From Capsicum annuum (lineage: Eukaryota > Streptophyta > Magnoliopsida > Solanales > Solanaceae): DNA of 64,000 nucleotides. Both the position numbers and the translations under genes were made by a program. The stretch covers positions 47,943,678-48,007,677 of the forward strand of contig NC_061119.1 in the NCBI RefSeq assembly GCF_002878395.1, written 5' to 3'. Below are positions 1 through 11,570 of the stretch, piece by piece. The notes below the pieces were generated by a model that made no database searches, had not been told where the DNA came from, and saw nothing but the letters and a program-made list of their open reading frames with translations. Positions within the stretch are counted from its first letter, which is position 1. Each line of letters opens with the position of its first letter.

Positions 1-199
1 AAACAATATTGTGATAAGTCATGACTTTTAAGATTTATTATTAAAATAATTAATTCTTTATAGGAACTGTTTTTTATTTACAATGAGTTGGACAATAGAT
101 TATATATCTGTTGCATCAGATATATCATCTGTTACAGCGGATATATCATCCGTTGCAACAAATAGATAACCTGCTACACACGATAATATATTTGTTGCA

Positions 200-247
<48 letters not shown>

Positions 248-952
248 ATATATTATCTTCATGACATCCAAATTTTCTAACTTTTTAATTATATAAATTA
301 ATAAAGCAGATTTAAAGGTACAACTGTTCATCTCCATTTATTAATGACATTCTTGATTACTGTAAAAAGTTATGACTTAATTAAATTAATCAATATTATG
401 ATAAGTCATGACTTTTCAGCTTTATTATTATTAATATTTAGTTCTATCCAGGAATAATTTTTTTAACACTGTTTTGGACAACAGATAATATATCTGTTGC
501 ATCAGATAAATCATCTGTTACAACAGATATATCATGATTTGCATAAATAGATAACCTGTTGCATCATATAATATATCTCTTGCAACATATAATATATATA
601 TTTTTTTTAAAAAAATAATTTACCTTCATGACATCCAAATTTTTTGATTTTTTAATTATATAAATTAATAAAGCAGATTTAAAGGCACAACTATTCACCT
701 CCATTTATTAATGACATTCTTGATTGCTGTAAGAAGTTATGACTTAATTAAATTAAATAATATTATGATAAGTCATGACTTTCAGATTTATTATTAAAAT
801 AATTAATTCTTTACAGGAACCGTTTTTTATTTACAATGAGTTGGACAACAGATTATATGTCTTTTGCATCAGATAAATCATCTGTTACAACAGATATATC
901 ATCTGTTGCAACAAATAGATAACCTGTTACATAAGATAATATATCTGTTGCA

Positions 953-1001
<49 letters not shown>

Positions 1002-1712
1002 ATAGATTATCTTCATGACATCTAAATTTTTTGACTTTTTAATTATATAAATTAATAAACCATATTTAAAGGAACAACTGTTCACCTATATTTATTAATA
1101 ACATTCTTGATTACTGTAAAAAGTTATGACTTAATTAAATTAATCAATGTTATGATAAATCATGGTTTTTCAGCTTTATTATTATTAGTAATTAGTTCTT
1201 TCCAGAACCAATTTTTTTTACACTGAGTTGGACAACAGATAATATATCTGTTGCATCAGATAAATCATTTGTTACAACAGATATATCATGATTTACAACA
1301 AATAGATAACCTGTTGCATAAGATACTATATCTGTTGCAACATAGAATATATATATTTTTTTAAAAAAATATATTATCTTCATGACATCTAAATTTTCTG
1401 ACTTTTTAATTATATAACTTAATAAAGCAGATTTAAAGGCACAACTGTTCACCTCTATTTATTAATGACATTCTTGATTACTGTAAAAAGTTATGACTTA
1501 ATTAAATTAATCAATATTGTGATAAGTCATGACTTTTTAGCTTTATTATTATTAATAATTAGTTCTTTTCAGGAATCATTTTTTTACACTAAGTTGGACA
1601 ACAGATAATATATTTGTTGCATCGGATAAATCATCTGTTACAATAGTTATATCATCCGTTGCATCAAATAGATAAACTGTTGTATCATATAATATTACTA
1701 TTGTAGCATATA

Positions 1713-1753
<41 letters not shown>

Positions 1754-2471
1754 AAAAAAAATAAAATTATCTTCATGACATCCAAATTTTTGACTTTTTA
1801 ATTATATAAATTAATAAAGCAGATTAAAAGGCACAACTGTTCACCTCTATTTATTAATGACATTCTTGATTACTGTAAAAGTAATGACTTTATTAAATTA
1901 ATCAATATCGTGATAAGTCATGACTTTTCAGCTTTATTATTATTAATAATTAGTTCTTTTTAGGAACTATTTTTTTACACTAAGTTGGACAGATAATATA
2001 TCTGTTGCTTCAGATAAATCATCTGTTACAGCAGTTATATCATCATTTGCATCAAATAAATAACCTGTTGCATCAGATAATATTACTGTTGCAACATATA
2101 ATATATATTTTTTTAAAAAAAATTATCTTCCTGACATCCAAATTTTATGACTTTTTGATTATATAAATTAATAAAGAAGATTTAAAGGTACAACTGTTCA
2201 CCTCCATTTATTAATGACATTCTTGATTACTGTAAAAAGTTATGACTTAATTAAATTATGCAATATTGTGATAAGTCATGACTTTTCATCTTGAAGCTTA
2301 GCTTTATAATTATTAAAATAATTAGTTCTTTCCAGCAACCATTTATTTTTTACACTGAGTTGCACAAAAGATTATATATCTGTTGCATCAGATAAATCAT
2401 CTGTTACAACAGATATATCATCTGTTGCAACAAATAGTTAACCTGTTGCATCAGATAATATAGCTGTTGCA

Positions 2472-2518
<47 letters not shown>
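1..2518. repeat. Tandem array of ~370-base units with alternating (dimeric) structure
   Basis: Seven units begin near 1, 389, 747, 1141, 1507, 1897 and 2256, each at a block reading roughly CAATATTGTGATAAGTCATG. Unit lengths alternate at about 388, 358, 394, 366, 390 and 359. Units 1, 3, 5 and 7 hold a long (TA)n tract near their 3' third, while units 2, 4 and 6 have a short TA run followed by T and A runs. Every unit carries the palindromic TCTGTTGCA/CAACAGAT motif several times just before the TA tract. The short reading frames across the units arise from the repeat and are not credible genes. A satellite-like array or the inside of a larger element are both possible. Confidence 0.85.
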
Positions 2519-2618
2519 NNNNNNNNNNNNNNNNNNNNNNNNNNNNNNNNNNNNNNNNNNNNNNNNNNNNNNNNNNNNNNNNNNNNNNNNNNNNNNNNNN
2601 NNNNNNNNNNNNNNNNNN
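2519..2618. other. Assembly gap (100 N)
   Basis: Exactly 100 N, the usual placeholder for a gap of unknown size. It begins inside the long (TA)n tract of the seventh unit, so the array was probably collapsed or unresolved there and its true length is unknown. Confidence 0.98.
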
Positions 2619-3340
2619 TTAAAAAAAATAAATTATCTTTATGACATCCAATTATTTTGACTTTTTAATTATATTAATTAATAAAGAAGATTTAAAAACA
2701 AGAATATTTCTAGTGAGTTTTTTATGATTTAAATTGTGTTTATCATTTATTTCCTTATTCTTTTCTGTGAAAAGAAATAATTTAATTAAATCAAGCTGGT
2801 GGTGAGTTTATTATTATTGTGAAGTTATGAATTTTTAGCTTATTAAATTTAAATAATCTTTTTCTCAATTTAAAAATTGAATACACCTGGTTTTCAATAA
2901 CCGTTCCGTTTCTTTAATAACCATTTTTATTAATTGAGTTATGGTAACAGGTTGTATATCTGTTGCATCAGATAACCCATCGGTTTCAACAGATATACCA
3001 TCTGTTGCTATAAATCGACCATTTGTTTAAGGAGCTTTTTTTATTTCTTCTAACTGATTCATAAGTTGCAACAGATGAGGAATTTGATGCATCAGAAGCA
3101 TTTTTTGTTTTTGTTTATTTGTTGAATGTGTTTAGACAAAAGTCACAGTCACGACTATTCATTAACTTTTTTCTTAAAAATCATATCATCATATATATAT
3201 CTTAATTAAATTAATCCAATGTTGTGACTTTTTAAAAATTAAATAATCTTTCTTTTACGATTATAATATCATTTAGTTCCTTATTATTTATTAACGAACC
3301 ATTTTTAGGAGAATTTCTCATTATGACCGTATCCCTAACT
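2619..3340. other. Diverged continuation of the repeat, no gene seen
   Basis: The first ~80 bases match the 3' part of the 370-base unit (ATGACATCC, then a TTTTTAATTAT block). After that the similarity fades, but blocks such as TTATGAATTTTTAGCTTA and a cluster of TCTGTTGCA/CAACAGAT motifs (2955-3020, 3065-3090) show it is an old relative of the array. No coding region is supported. Confidence 0.5.
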
Positions 3341-3540
3341 CCAACCGCCGACATGTTGAGAATAGGGAATAAATAGGATGATAATTAAATATTGAATAAA
3401 AATTAAAAATTAAAAATCAACCAAACCAAACCAAATCAAACCAAACCAAACATATACATGGATTTTTTTGAATCCCTTATAGGTAGATCGGGTATAAAAA
3501 GGGGGAAATTACATACACTAAAAGAAAGAAAAAACATAAC
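3341..3540. other. Low-complexity stretch with (CCAAA)n
   Basis: A-rich sequence with a short (CCAAA)n microsatellite at about 3418-3450. No gene seen. It lies just beyond the stop codon of the minus-strand coiled-coil remnant. Confidence 0.55.
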
Positions 3541-3772
3541 CTAATTATTATTATTATTATTATTATTATTGTTATTATTATTAGTAGTAGTAGTATTATT
3601 GTCAACCTTACAATTTTCATCCGGCAGCAGCAGGACCCTCCTCAGCCTTGCTCGAAAGTCGGCCAAATCCCTCTGGAGTTCATCAAACTGCCTTTGAAGT
3701 TCCTGCAAGGACTCGATATGAACCTTCTTGTAACGAATCTGGATCTGACATATTAGTATTGTAAGTATAGTA
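3541..3772 (-). pseudogene. Coiled-coil protein remnant ending in Thr/Asn tract
   Basis: On the minus strand an open frame ends at a TAG (3541-3543). It contains a heptad-like stretch with IESLQELQRQFDELQRDL and FRARLRRVLLLPDE, followed by four Thr and about a dozen Asn codons that overlap an ATT microsatellite. GC content is clearly higher than in the surroundings, which supports coding origin. There is no ATG in this frame. The nearest ATG (3751) is in another frame and gives only 22 codons (MSDPDSLQEG...), so a start or frame has probably been lost. A good TATA box lies upstream at 3807-3816. I do not recognise the family. A real short gene with an undetected splice is an alternative. Confidence 0.35.
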
Positions 3773-3806
3773 AAATGAATGAGAGTGAGTGAGGAGGCCG
3801 GAGGGA

Positions 3807-3816
3807 CCTATTTATA
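3807..3816 (-). promoter_or_regulatory. TATA box for the minus-strand coiled-coil remnant
   Basis: Read on the minus strand this is TATAAATAGG, very close to the plant consensus. It is followed by a CT-rich segment (CCTCCTCACTCACTCTC) typical of a plant 5' leader, and lies ~55 bases before the ATG at 3751. Confidence 0.45.
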
Positions 3817-3829
3817 AAATGATTGAATT

Positions 3830-4124
3830 GGAAGGAACTGGACTTAGTCAAACAAAAATTCACAATTGTTCATAGCCCTTAAAAGGAAAAATTACACAAA
3901 TCCCATATTTAAGACACCATATTACACAATATCCCTTAATGTTTTAAAAAATTACATAAAATCCCGGATTCATATTTACTAGTGATACATATGTTATATG
4001 TATCAGTACTGTATACATATGTATATAAGAGTGATACATATACATATGTATCACTAGTCCATATATGTATCACTGCTTATCATATATATCACAATTCAAA
4101 ATTTCAGCATAAGATGTAATTAGC
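3830..4124. other. AT-rich spacer with TATGTATCACT repeats
   Basis: Contains several inverted and direct copies of GATACATATG/CATATGTATC (3985-4100). No coding region is seen. The wording around 3895-3970 (repeated ACACAATATCCC- and AAATCCCGG-type phrases) resembles the end of an unclassified transposon, but no terminal repeat was identified. Confidence 0.4.
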
Positions 4125-4967
4125 AAACTATCCGAGATTTAATGTAATATTGCTGAAACTATCCGGGATTTGTGTGTTGTGTGTTAGTGTGTTAGTGTTA
4201 CTTAAATAAAACTGGTGACCTTATTAATAAGTAAATTAGAAAAAAATGGATCTAAATACAATATTTTATCTTTTTGTTGTATTTTCGAAAGAGAAAGATT
4301 GGTAATCTGTTGCAAAATATATTTCACTTGTCAGATAACTGACAACAGATGGATATATTAGTTTGCTTTTCCATCAGTTGTGGTGTCTGTTGCAACTTGC
4401 TAGTCATCTGTTTATTCAATTTCATCGAGAACAATCGATTTTTCTAAACACTTCTTGGCCAAATTCAATTTTTGCTCTTGGATTGCTTTTTTTTTTCCTT
4501 TGCATCCTTCAATCAAACTAAATTTTTGCTATTGGATTGAGGGCAAAAAATGAATTTGGAGGCCATCTTGAAGGATGCAAAGAAAAAAAGAGAAGCAATT
4601 CAAGAGCAAAAATTGAGTTTGGCCAAGAAGTGTTTAGAAAAATCTATTGCTCTCGATGAAATTGAATAAACAGATGACTAGTAAGTTCCAACAGACGCCG
4701 CAGCTGATGGAAAAACAAACTGATATATCCATCTATTGCAACAGATTGTCCATATGTTGTAAGTTATCTGACAAGTGGAATATATTTTGCAACAGATTAC
4801 CAATCTGTCTCTTTTAAATATACAACAAAAAGATAAAATGTTGTATTTAGATCCATTTTTTTAATTTACATATTAATAAAGCCACCAGTTTTATTTAAGT
4901 AACACACACAATACATAAATCTCGAATAGTTTCAGCAATATTATATTAAATCCCAGATAGTTTGCAT
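4125..4967. repeat. Large imperfect inverted repeat (~400-base arms)
   Basis: The left arm (about 4125-4520) reads backwards as the right arm (about 4563-4967). Matching landmarks are GCAAACTATC at the left edge and GATAGTTTGC at the right, ATGGATCTAAATACAA against its complement TTGTATTTAGATCCAT, and GATGCAAAG against CTTTGCATC around the centre near 4540. Both arms contain the palindromic TCTGTTGCA motif. The structure could fold into a long hairpin. A foldback transposon or a head-to-head duplication would explain it. Confidence 0.8.
4550..4669 (+). pseudogene. 39-codon Lys/Glu-rich coiled-coil fragment in inverted repeat
   Basis: An ATG-to-TAA frame on the right arm encodes a highly charged helix (MNLEAILKDAKKKREAIQEQ, then KLSLAKKCLEKSIALDEIE). 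The left arm carries the complementary copy. The composition is protein-like rather than random for this AT-rich DNA, so it may be a captured exon. No domain is recognised, and no splice signals were confirmed. Confidence 0.3.
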
Positions 4968-5335
4968 CAGATGTGGGGTTTGTTGCGTCAAATATGGAAT
5001 CTGATGCAACAGATATAGAGTCTGTTGAAATACATAGCAGCCTTGCTGGTGGTTTGATTTGTTCCATCAGTTGCTCTGTCTGTTGCAACATCAACAACAA
5101 CATAAACTACAAACAACAAATAAAAAACATCAACAACAAAGAAAACAACAACATTTGTTCCAACAACATCATCAACAACAAAGAATCATACATCCTATGT
5201 TCCAACACCATCAACAACAAGAAACAGACCCACATGGAGTCCTCCGGTTGTGCGAGCACAGACTGAACTCGTATCGAACTTTATATATGTATGTGGAAAT
5301 AAAGAAAAAACGTATATAATCTAATCAGTGAGAAC
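4968..5335. repeat. Palindromic motifs followed by CAACAA-rich low-complexity DNA
   Basis: 4968-5090 holds several TCTGTTGCA/GATGCAACAGA motifs. 5088-5225 is a CAACAA/AACAACATC-type simple-sequence run. The open frames here (Asn/Ile-rich or Gln-rich in other frames) follow from the repeat and are not supported as genes. Confidence 0.6.
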
Positions 5336-5440
5336 CCATAGTAAGAGTTGTTTGGTTAGCCTAGTTGTTATTTATGGGTGCTTAAGGCTATCTATTTCTT
5401 TTGGTCTTGAGTTCAATTTCCACTCAGTACATATTTTTTT
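5336..5440 (+). mobile_element. Possible tRNA-derived SINE fragment
   Basis: The segment has a box-A-like GGTTAGCCTAGTTG at 5353-5366 and, 50-60 bases later, a box-B-like GGTCTTGAGTTCAATTTCC, the arrangement of a plant SINE head. No clear poly-T/A tail or target duplication was found, so this is tentative. Confidence 0.3.
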
Positions 5441-6449
5441 AATTTTGGTAACTAACTTCTCTTCTTATTCACTTTAAACTTTTTATTTTTTCTCCCTTAC
5501 TCCTTGTGTTGATTATTCGAAATCCACTATTTTTAAGCTAAGAAGCACCCACTGTCTAAACCATACCACACCACAAGTTCCAACAATGTCAACCCCACCA
5601 ACAACATCAATAACAACATCAACAACAAAGAAACAAACAAAATACATAAGAAAAATGATACTACAAACAAGGCTTTTAAACTTCTCCCAACAGATGACTT
5701 TTTTTCGCATCTTATAAATAAAATTCTCAATATGTTTATTCAATAATTAAAAGTTCCTTCAAATTTTTTAAATAATTATGATATGGGAAAATGGTAATTA
5801 AATAAACAAAAAGATATAAATAAAGTTGCAAGAAGAAGACGAGAATGAAAGAGCAATAGTGAATAATATCATACCTTAATGTCAAAAGGGGGTCAACACA
5901 GCAATTTCAGTTGAGGAATCTAAGATATGGATATCGATCGGTTTAGATCCGAACAAAAATTTTAAGAAAGAGGAGAGAAAAAAAGGTTGTGATAACCCTA
6001 AAGAGGATAGAAAGAAAAAAGATGAGAGATTTAGGGTTGAATGAGAGGAGAGGAGAGATGAGATAATTCTAATTTCTAGATGTACTACTCTTAATATTAA
6101 ATAACTAAAAAAAGTGTATTTATTCAAATTTATATTTTCAAAGCATAATTAATAAGGCTAATTTGGTAGTAAAATAAACCCCTAATTAATATTTTCTTGA
6201 TGGGAGTGCCAAGTCAATATGAAACGGAAGAAGTATTAGGGGTTTCAATATTCATTAATTAATATTCACTAATAATTTGAGGGACATGAGGAAGAAAATG
6301 GGTGATATTGAAAAGACAGAACAAGACTACTCAATGAGATTTTTGAGTTATCCAAGAAACATTTTTTACCGCCTTTAGTACTACTACTACTTTATCTACT
6401 CGGACAGTAGCTTGCTTTAAAATTAAAAGAAAACAAAAAGATTTTCAAA
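5441..6449. other. Spacer with a possible minus-strand leader
   Basis: No convincing gene. On the minus strand, 6070-5880 looks like a plant 5' leader: CT-rich, two ACCCTAAA-like (telo-box) elements, then AAG|GTATGA resembling a splice donor near 5876. No plausible protein follows. The 81-codon frame over it is Ser/Leu/Phe-rich and typical of translated CT-rich leader. Another CAACAA-type run lies at about 5575-5645. Confidence 0.35.
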
Positions 6450-6745
6450 TAGATATGTCGTCTATTGCAACAGATTTAGATATCTGTTTGAGAAATCCCA
6501 ACAGCTCAGTCATCTGTGACAATAGATGGAAATATCATTTGATAACTAAATCAGAAACGTCATCTATTACAACAGATATCAATATCTATTTGAAAATTTC
6601 CAACAGCTCAGTCATCCATCATAACAGATGCAAATGTCTATTTGATAATTAAATAAGAAATGTCATCTGTTGCAACAGATATTGTTATCTATTTGAAATT
6701 CTCCAATAGCTCAGTTGTTTGTTGCAACAGATTTCATTGCAATTG
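6450..6745. repeat. Palindromic ATCTGTTG/CAACAGAT array
   Basis: Motifs recur every ~20-45 bases, alternating CATCTATTGCAACAGAT and ATCTGTTTGA...TCCAACAG forms. 6665-6680 is the perfect 16-base palindrome. A 93-100-base super-period is visible (CAGCTCAGTCATC near 6500, 6605 and 6705). No gene. Confidence 0.8.
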
Positions 6746-6779
6746 ATTTAGGATGAACTAAGGATGAAAGAATGAGCTC

Positions 6780-9130
6780 CTCATTAACTTAATGTTAAGA
6801 TTAATAATAGTACCTACATCAATCTATGTGGAACGAGGGATGAATGAATGAGCTCACAGGGTCAACTACAAATCCAATTGAGTCGTTGCATTTACATGGT
6901 GTTAGTATTGTGTTCATCCCAACCCGAGTCATCGATCGATCACTACGAGTTGAAATGTGTTCTCATTAACTTAATGTTAAGATTAATAATAGTACCTACA
7001 TTGATCTAGGTGGAATTAGGGATGGATGAATGAGCACAAAGGGTCAACTACAACTTCAATTGAGTTTTTTGGCAATTGCATGATGAGACGGTACTGTATT
7101 CCTCCCGACAAGATTCATCGATCGATCACTCTGAGATTAACCGATTCTTACTACCTCGTATGTTCAACTAATACCTTAATTGAAAAATATGGGACTAAGG
7201 GTGAGTCTTTTGGTAAATGCATGATGAGATGGGACTGCGTTCCTCCCGACAAGAGTAGCCGATTGATCACTCTGAACCAAACCGATTTTTACTACCTCAT
7301 ATGTTAGACTAATACCTTAATTGATTAATCTAGGACTAGAGGTGAGTTCTCATAATGTCAACTACAATATATTACAATGCCTATTTAATAATTTACAACA
7401 GATGGGTAATCTGTCGTAATAGATGACTTAATCTGTTTGATAGTTTACAACAGATTCATGATCTATCGCAACAAATGACTTAATTTGTTTGATAGTTTAC
7501 AACAGATGGATAATATGTTGCAATAGATTACATAATCTATTTGATTTGATCCAACAGAAAAGACATTTGTTGCAACAGGTTGAACATTTATTTATATATA
7601 ATTCAATTGAGTTCATATATTAGACTAATACCTTAATTGAATGTGAGTTCTCATAGGGACAACTACAACTTCAATTTAGTCTTTTGGCAATTTTATGATG
7701 AGACGGTATTGCGTTCCTCCCGACCAGAGTCAGCGATCGATCACTCTAAGCTGAACCAATTCTTACTACCTCATATGTTAGACTAATACCTTAATTTATT
7801 AATATAGTACTAGGGTAATAATACCTTAATTGAATAGTATGGTACTAAGGGTGAGTTCTCATAGGGTCAACTACAACTTCAATTGAGTCTTTTGGCAATT
7901 GTATAATGAGACGGTACTGCATTTCCCCGGACAGAGTCTTCGATCGATAACTCTGAGCCGAATCAATTCTTACTACCTCATATTTTAGACTAATACCTTA
8001 ATTGATTAATTTAGGACTAGGGTACTAATACCTTGATTGAATAGTCTGGGACTAGGGGTGAGTTCTCATAGGGTCAACTACAACTTCAATTGAGTCTTTT
8101 GGCAATTATATAATAAGACGGTACTGCGTTTCTCCTGACAGAGTCGTCGATTGATCACTCTGAGCCAAATTAATTCTTACTACCTCATATGTTAGACTAA
8201 TACCTTAATTGATTAATTTAGGACTAGGGTACTAATACCTTAATTGAATAGTCTGGGACTTGGGGTGAGTTCTCATAGGGTTAACTACAACTTTAATGGA
8301 GTCTTTTGTCAATTGTATAATGAGATGGTACTGCGTTCCTCCCGACAGAGTTGTCGATCAATCACTCTAAGCCGAACCGATTCTTACTATCTCATATGTT
8401 AGACTAATACCTTAATTGATTAATCTAGGACTAGGGTACTAATACCTTAATTGAATGGTCTAGGACTAGGGGTGAGTTCTCATAGGGTCAACTACAACTT
8501 CAATTGAGTCTTTTGACAATTGCATAATGAGACGGTACTGCGTTCCTCCTGATAAAGTCGTCAATCGATCACTCTGAGCCAAATCGATTCTTACTACCTC
8601 ATATGTTAGACTAATACCTTAATTGATTAATCTAGGAATAGGGTACTAATACCTTAATTGAATAATCTAAGACTAAGGGTGAGTTCTCATAGGGTAAACT
8701 ATTTATTAATCTAGGACTAGGGGTGAGTTCTCATAGGGCCAGCCACAACAGATGGCAGTGCCTATTTGATAATTTACAACATATGGGTAATCTGTTGAGA
8801 CATATGACAATCCATTTAATCATTTACAATAGATGGGTAATCTGTAGCAACAGATGACTTAATATGTTTGATAATTTACATTAGACTCGTAATCTATTGT
8901 TACCTAATTTGATTGATAATTTACAACAGATGAGAAATCTGACGTAACATATTGAACTTTTGTTTTTTACAATTTCAATTGAGTTTATATGTTAGACTAA
9001 TAGTACCTAAATTGATTAATCTAGGACCAGGGGTGAATTTTCACAGGGTCGCCTCCTAGAGTACTCAGTCAACTACAACTTTAATTTTTTTATACAATTT
9101 CAATTGAATTACTCTTTCAGCAATTGCATG
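6780..9130. repeat. Tandem array, ~208-base unit, interrupted by palindromic arrays
   Basis: The landmark GGGTCAACTACAACTTCAAT recurs at about 7864, 8068, 8277 and 8485, giving spacings of 204-209. More diverged copies lie at 6858, 7039, 7651 and 9068. Each unit also holds GATCACTCTGAGCC, TTACTACCTCATATG and AATACCTTAATTGA. Two stretches (7385-7600 and 8745-8960) are replaced by ATCTGTTG/CAACAGAT motif arrays. The 93-codon frame at 7026-7307 spans two units and is not a credible gene. Confidence 0.85.
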
Positions 9131-9913
9131 ATGAGAGGGTTAAAAATTGTTCATATACTTTATGATTTTAAAAATAATTAAGATCATTTCGGACCAAATT
9201 ATCATTTCAAAACTACTTGTCATTCTATTCCAAAATACAAATCAACTCATACAAAACGTTTCATCATTTCACATCTCGAGGACTGGCTCTTTCTCTCTTA
9301 TTCTCACTCAACAATACAGTACAGACAACAACTACTCAATAAATTTGCTCAACCCTCCATAACAGATTGTTTTTCTTCTTATTTTCGACCACATAGATGT
9401 TATTTTTGACTTTATTCTTGCTTGTATCAGTTGTTTTCTTTGTCTTCATAGGCAACAGATTTCGACAAGAGCTCTATATTTGTTTTTTTCTTCTAAAAAA
9501 TAAGGGCTTTTAAGTTAATGATGAAAAATAAAACTTTTGGTTGTATTATTTTTGAGAATGGGTTTACAATTTTTAGTTTTGATGGTAAAATCATAGGAAG
9601 AACTCGAGAAATCCCTAGTTTCCATCGCAGTGTTCCGTTGACTGTCGTGGTATAGTTGGATGGTGTTTGTGGTGTTGGTGTTGGTGGTGGTGTTTGTGGT
9701 CATTGTAGTGGCACCGGTGGTGGCATTGGTTGGTGGTGTTTGTGGTGGTGTCGGTATTCGTGGTGTTTGTTTGTTTGTTGGCATTGGTTAATGGTGTTTG
9801 TGGTGGTAGCTGTTGGTGTGTCGGTATTCGTGGTGTTTGTAATGTATTTTTTAAAATCTATGCATACATCAACTGTAATGTAATTTTTATTTTTCTTTGT
9901 TTGTAGGTAAAAC
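9131..9913 (+). other. Probable 5' flank and leader of the plus-strand DUF1985 relic, with GT-rich minisatellite
   Basis: 9285-9360 is CT/CA-rich, like a plant leader. 9656-9840 is a GGTGTTTGTGGTGGT-type minisatellite with a repeated GTGTCGGTATTCGTGGTG block. A splice acceptor-like TTTGTTTGTAG stands eight bases before the ATG at 9914, suggesting a 5'-leader intron. The opposite-strand relic also has TTTTAG just before its ATG. The Gly/Val-rich and Thr/Asn-rich frames here are translations of the minisatellite. Confidence 0.45.
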
Positions 9914-11261
9914 ATGTCTCCCCAAAGAAAAGTGAAAGTGGATCAACATCTGACCACTAAAAAAAAAGGCTACAGTACAGAGGGATTCGGAGGAGCTTCC
10001 TCAACAATCTCAGTCAGGGTAAAGTGAAGCTAAGGAGAGATGTGAAAACAATGTTGAGGGAGGTGGAAAAGGGTCCGTAGATGGTCATGAAGAAAATAAA
10101 AGTGAGAAAAAGGAGGAATTGGAGAGTCAAAAAGAGAAAGAGGATGATCATCAACATGATGATAATGGATCACCGACGGGGCATGAGTTAATATTGACAT
10201 CCTAGAATGATCCTATCAAAACTTTTAGTATTGACCGGTTTTAAGTTGCGATGCCAATAAATGACCCAGAAGGAAAACAACTAATTGGTCAAATTGTACT
10301 TAAATGTCAGATGGGGAAAGATTTTGAACATTTTATGAAAATTATGAAGAAAGAAAACATAGGTGGACTTTTTAAGAAGAGCTATTTTGGATGATTTCTC
10401 GAGCTGCCTGAGGACCCCTCTGCCTATATCCGTTTCCCTATGACGATGGCATATGGCCTTCTCAAGCACAAGATCAAGTATGTGGGGGATGATAAAGATC
10501 CGGAGGAGGGGGCAAAAAGAAGATGGATAAAATCTGGATCAACTACTGTGGCATGCCTGTTTGTTTTAGTTTGTAAGAGTTTTCCATAGTGACGGGCTTG
10601 ATATGCCATTATACAGAAGGACCACCACCCCGCAAAAGATCCAAGGTAAGAAAATGCAAGGAAAAAATAGATGGGTTGTTTGACATTGCTCGATGTGGCA
10701 ACAAAGCATCGGATTTTTTGACAGATCTCGAGGATAAAACCATACCAGAGCAATACAGGGAGAAATTATGCTTAGTTTGGTTTGCCCATTCGGTTATATT
10801 GGCAAGAGATATCAACAAGGTCATAGAAGATGATTTGTTAGCGCATGCTGAGAATTTTGATAAATTCAACAATTATCCCTGGGGATATGACAACTTCTAC
10901 TTGACTATCCAATATTTACTGACAAAGATATCCTTAGGGACGACCACATTATAAGGCTTTCCTTGGGCTTTCATGGTAAAATTAATCACTAATTTTACTC
11001 ATCCATTAATTTATATTGAATATAGTTATTATGATTTTTTTTTGCTTGCTTCCTGTTTACATTTTTTAGGCTTAGGCATTTGAAGTCATTCCTATCCTCT
11101 GAAAGTAGTTAATGGATTACCCGAATGAGGTTTCTCATCCAAGGATGTTTAGGTGGGTGGCTGCAAAGAGCAACACCAATATTCAGGAGGATGATCTCTT
11201 TAACCCTCCGGATGATGCAGTACGTCTTCTTCAAGTAAAATAATTCTATTTAAAGATAAGA

Positions 11262-11570
11262 AAGATATTGAACAGATGTTATATATGGTGCAACAGATGT
11301 TATATCTGATGCACCAGATGGGACATTGCAATAGGGTATATCTTGCATCAGATTACCCATCTGTTGCTTTGGTTCTCTGAACTCGACTCCTAAAAGATTA
11401 ATCTTCTACTAAAAATTTTGCAACAGATGTTTAATCTGATAACATATTGTTCATCTGTTGCGACGTACAGATCATCTATTGCATAACAGATTACCCTTCT
11501 TGTGCAACTATTGCAACAGATGATTAATATTTTACATCAGATTATCCATGTGTTTCTCTGTTTCTCTGAA
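11262..11570. repeat. Palindromic motif array inside an intron of the plus-strand relic
   Basis: About ten degenerate ATCTGTTGCA / GCAACAGATG motifs fill most of the intron 11220-11695. The equivalent intron of the minus-strand relic (16303-16394) is only 92 bases and has none, so the array expanded or inserted here alone. Confidence 0.75.

Noticed and set aside
146..1785. Short reading frames in the 370-base array
   Set aside because: The same frame recurs in several units and includes translated (TA)n as Ile-Tyr runs; repeat artefact.
6450..6745. CRISPR-like array (short repeats with spacers)
   Set aside because: Motifs are palindromic and variable, spacing is irregular, and the DNA is plant nuclear; no cas genes.
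7026..7307. 93-codon frame with two similar halves
   Set aside because: It spans two units of the 208-base array, and other units do not keep it open.
9515..9915. Thr/Asn-rich and Gly/Val-rich frames
   Set aside because: Both strands of a GGTGTTTGTGG minisatellite; composition explains them.
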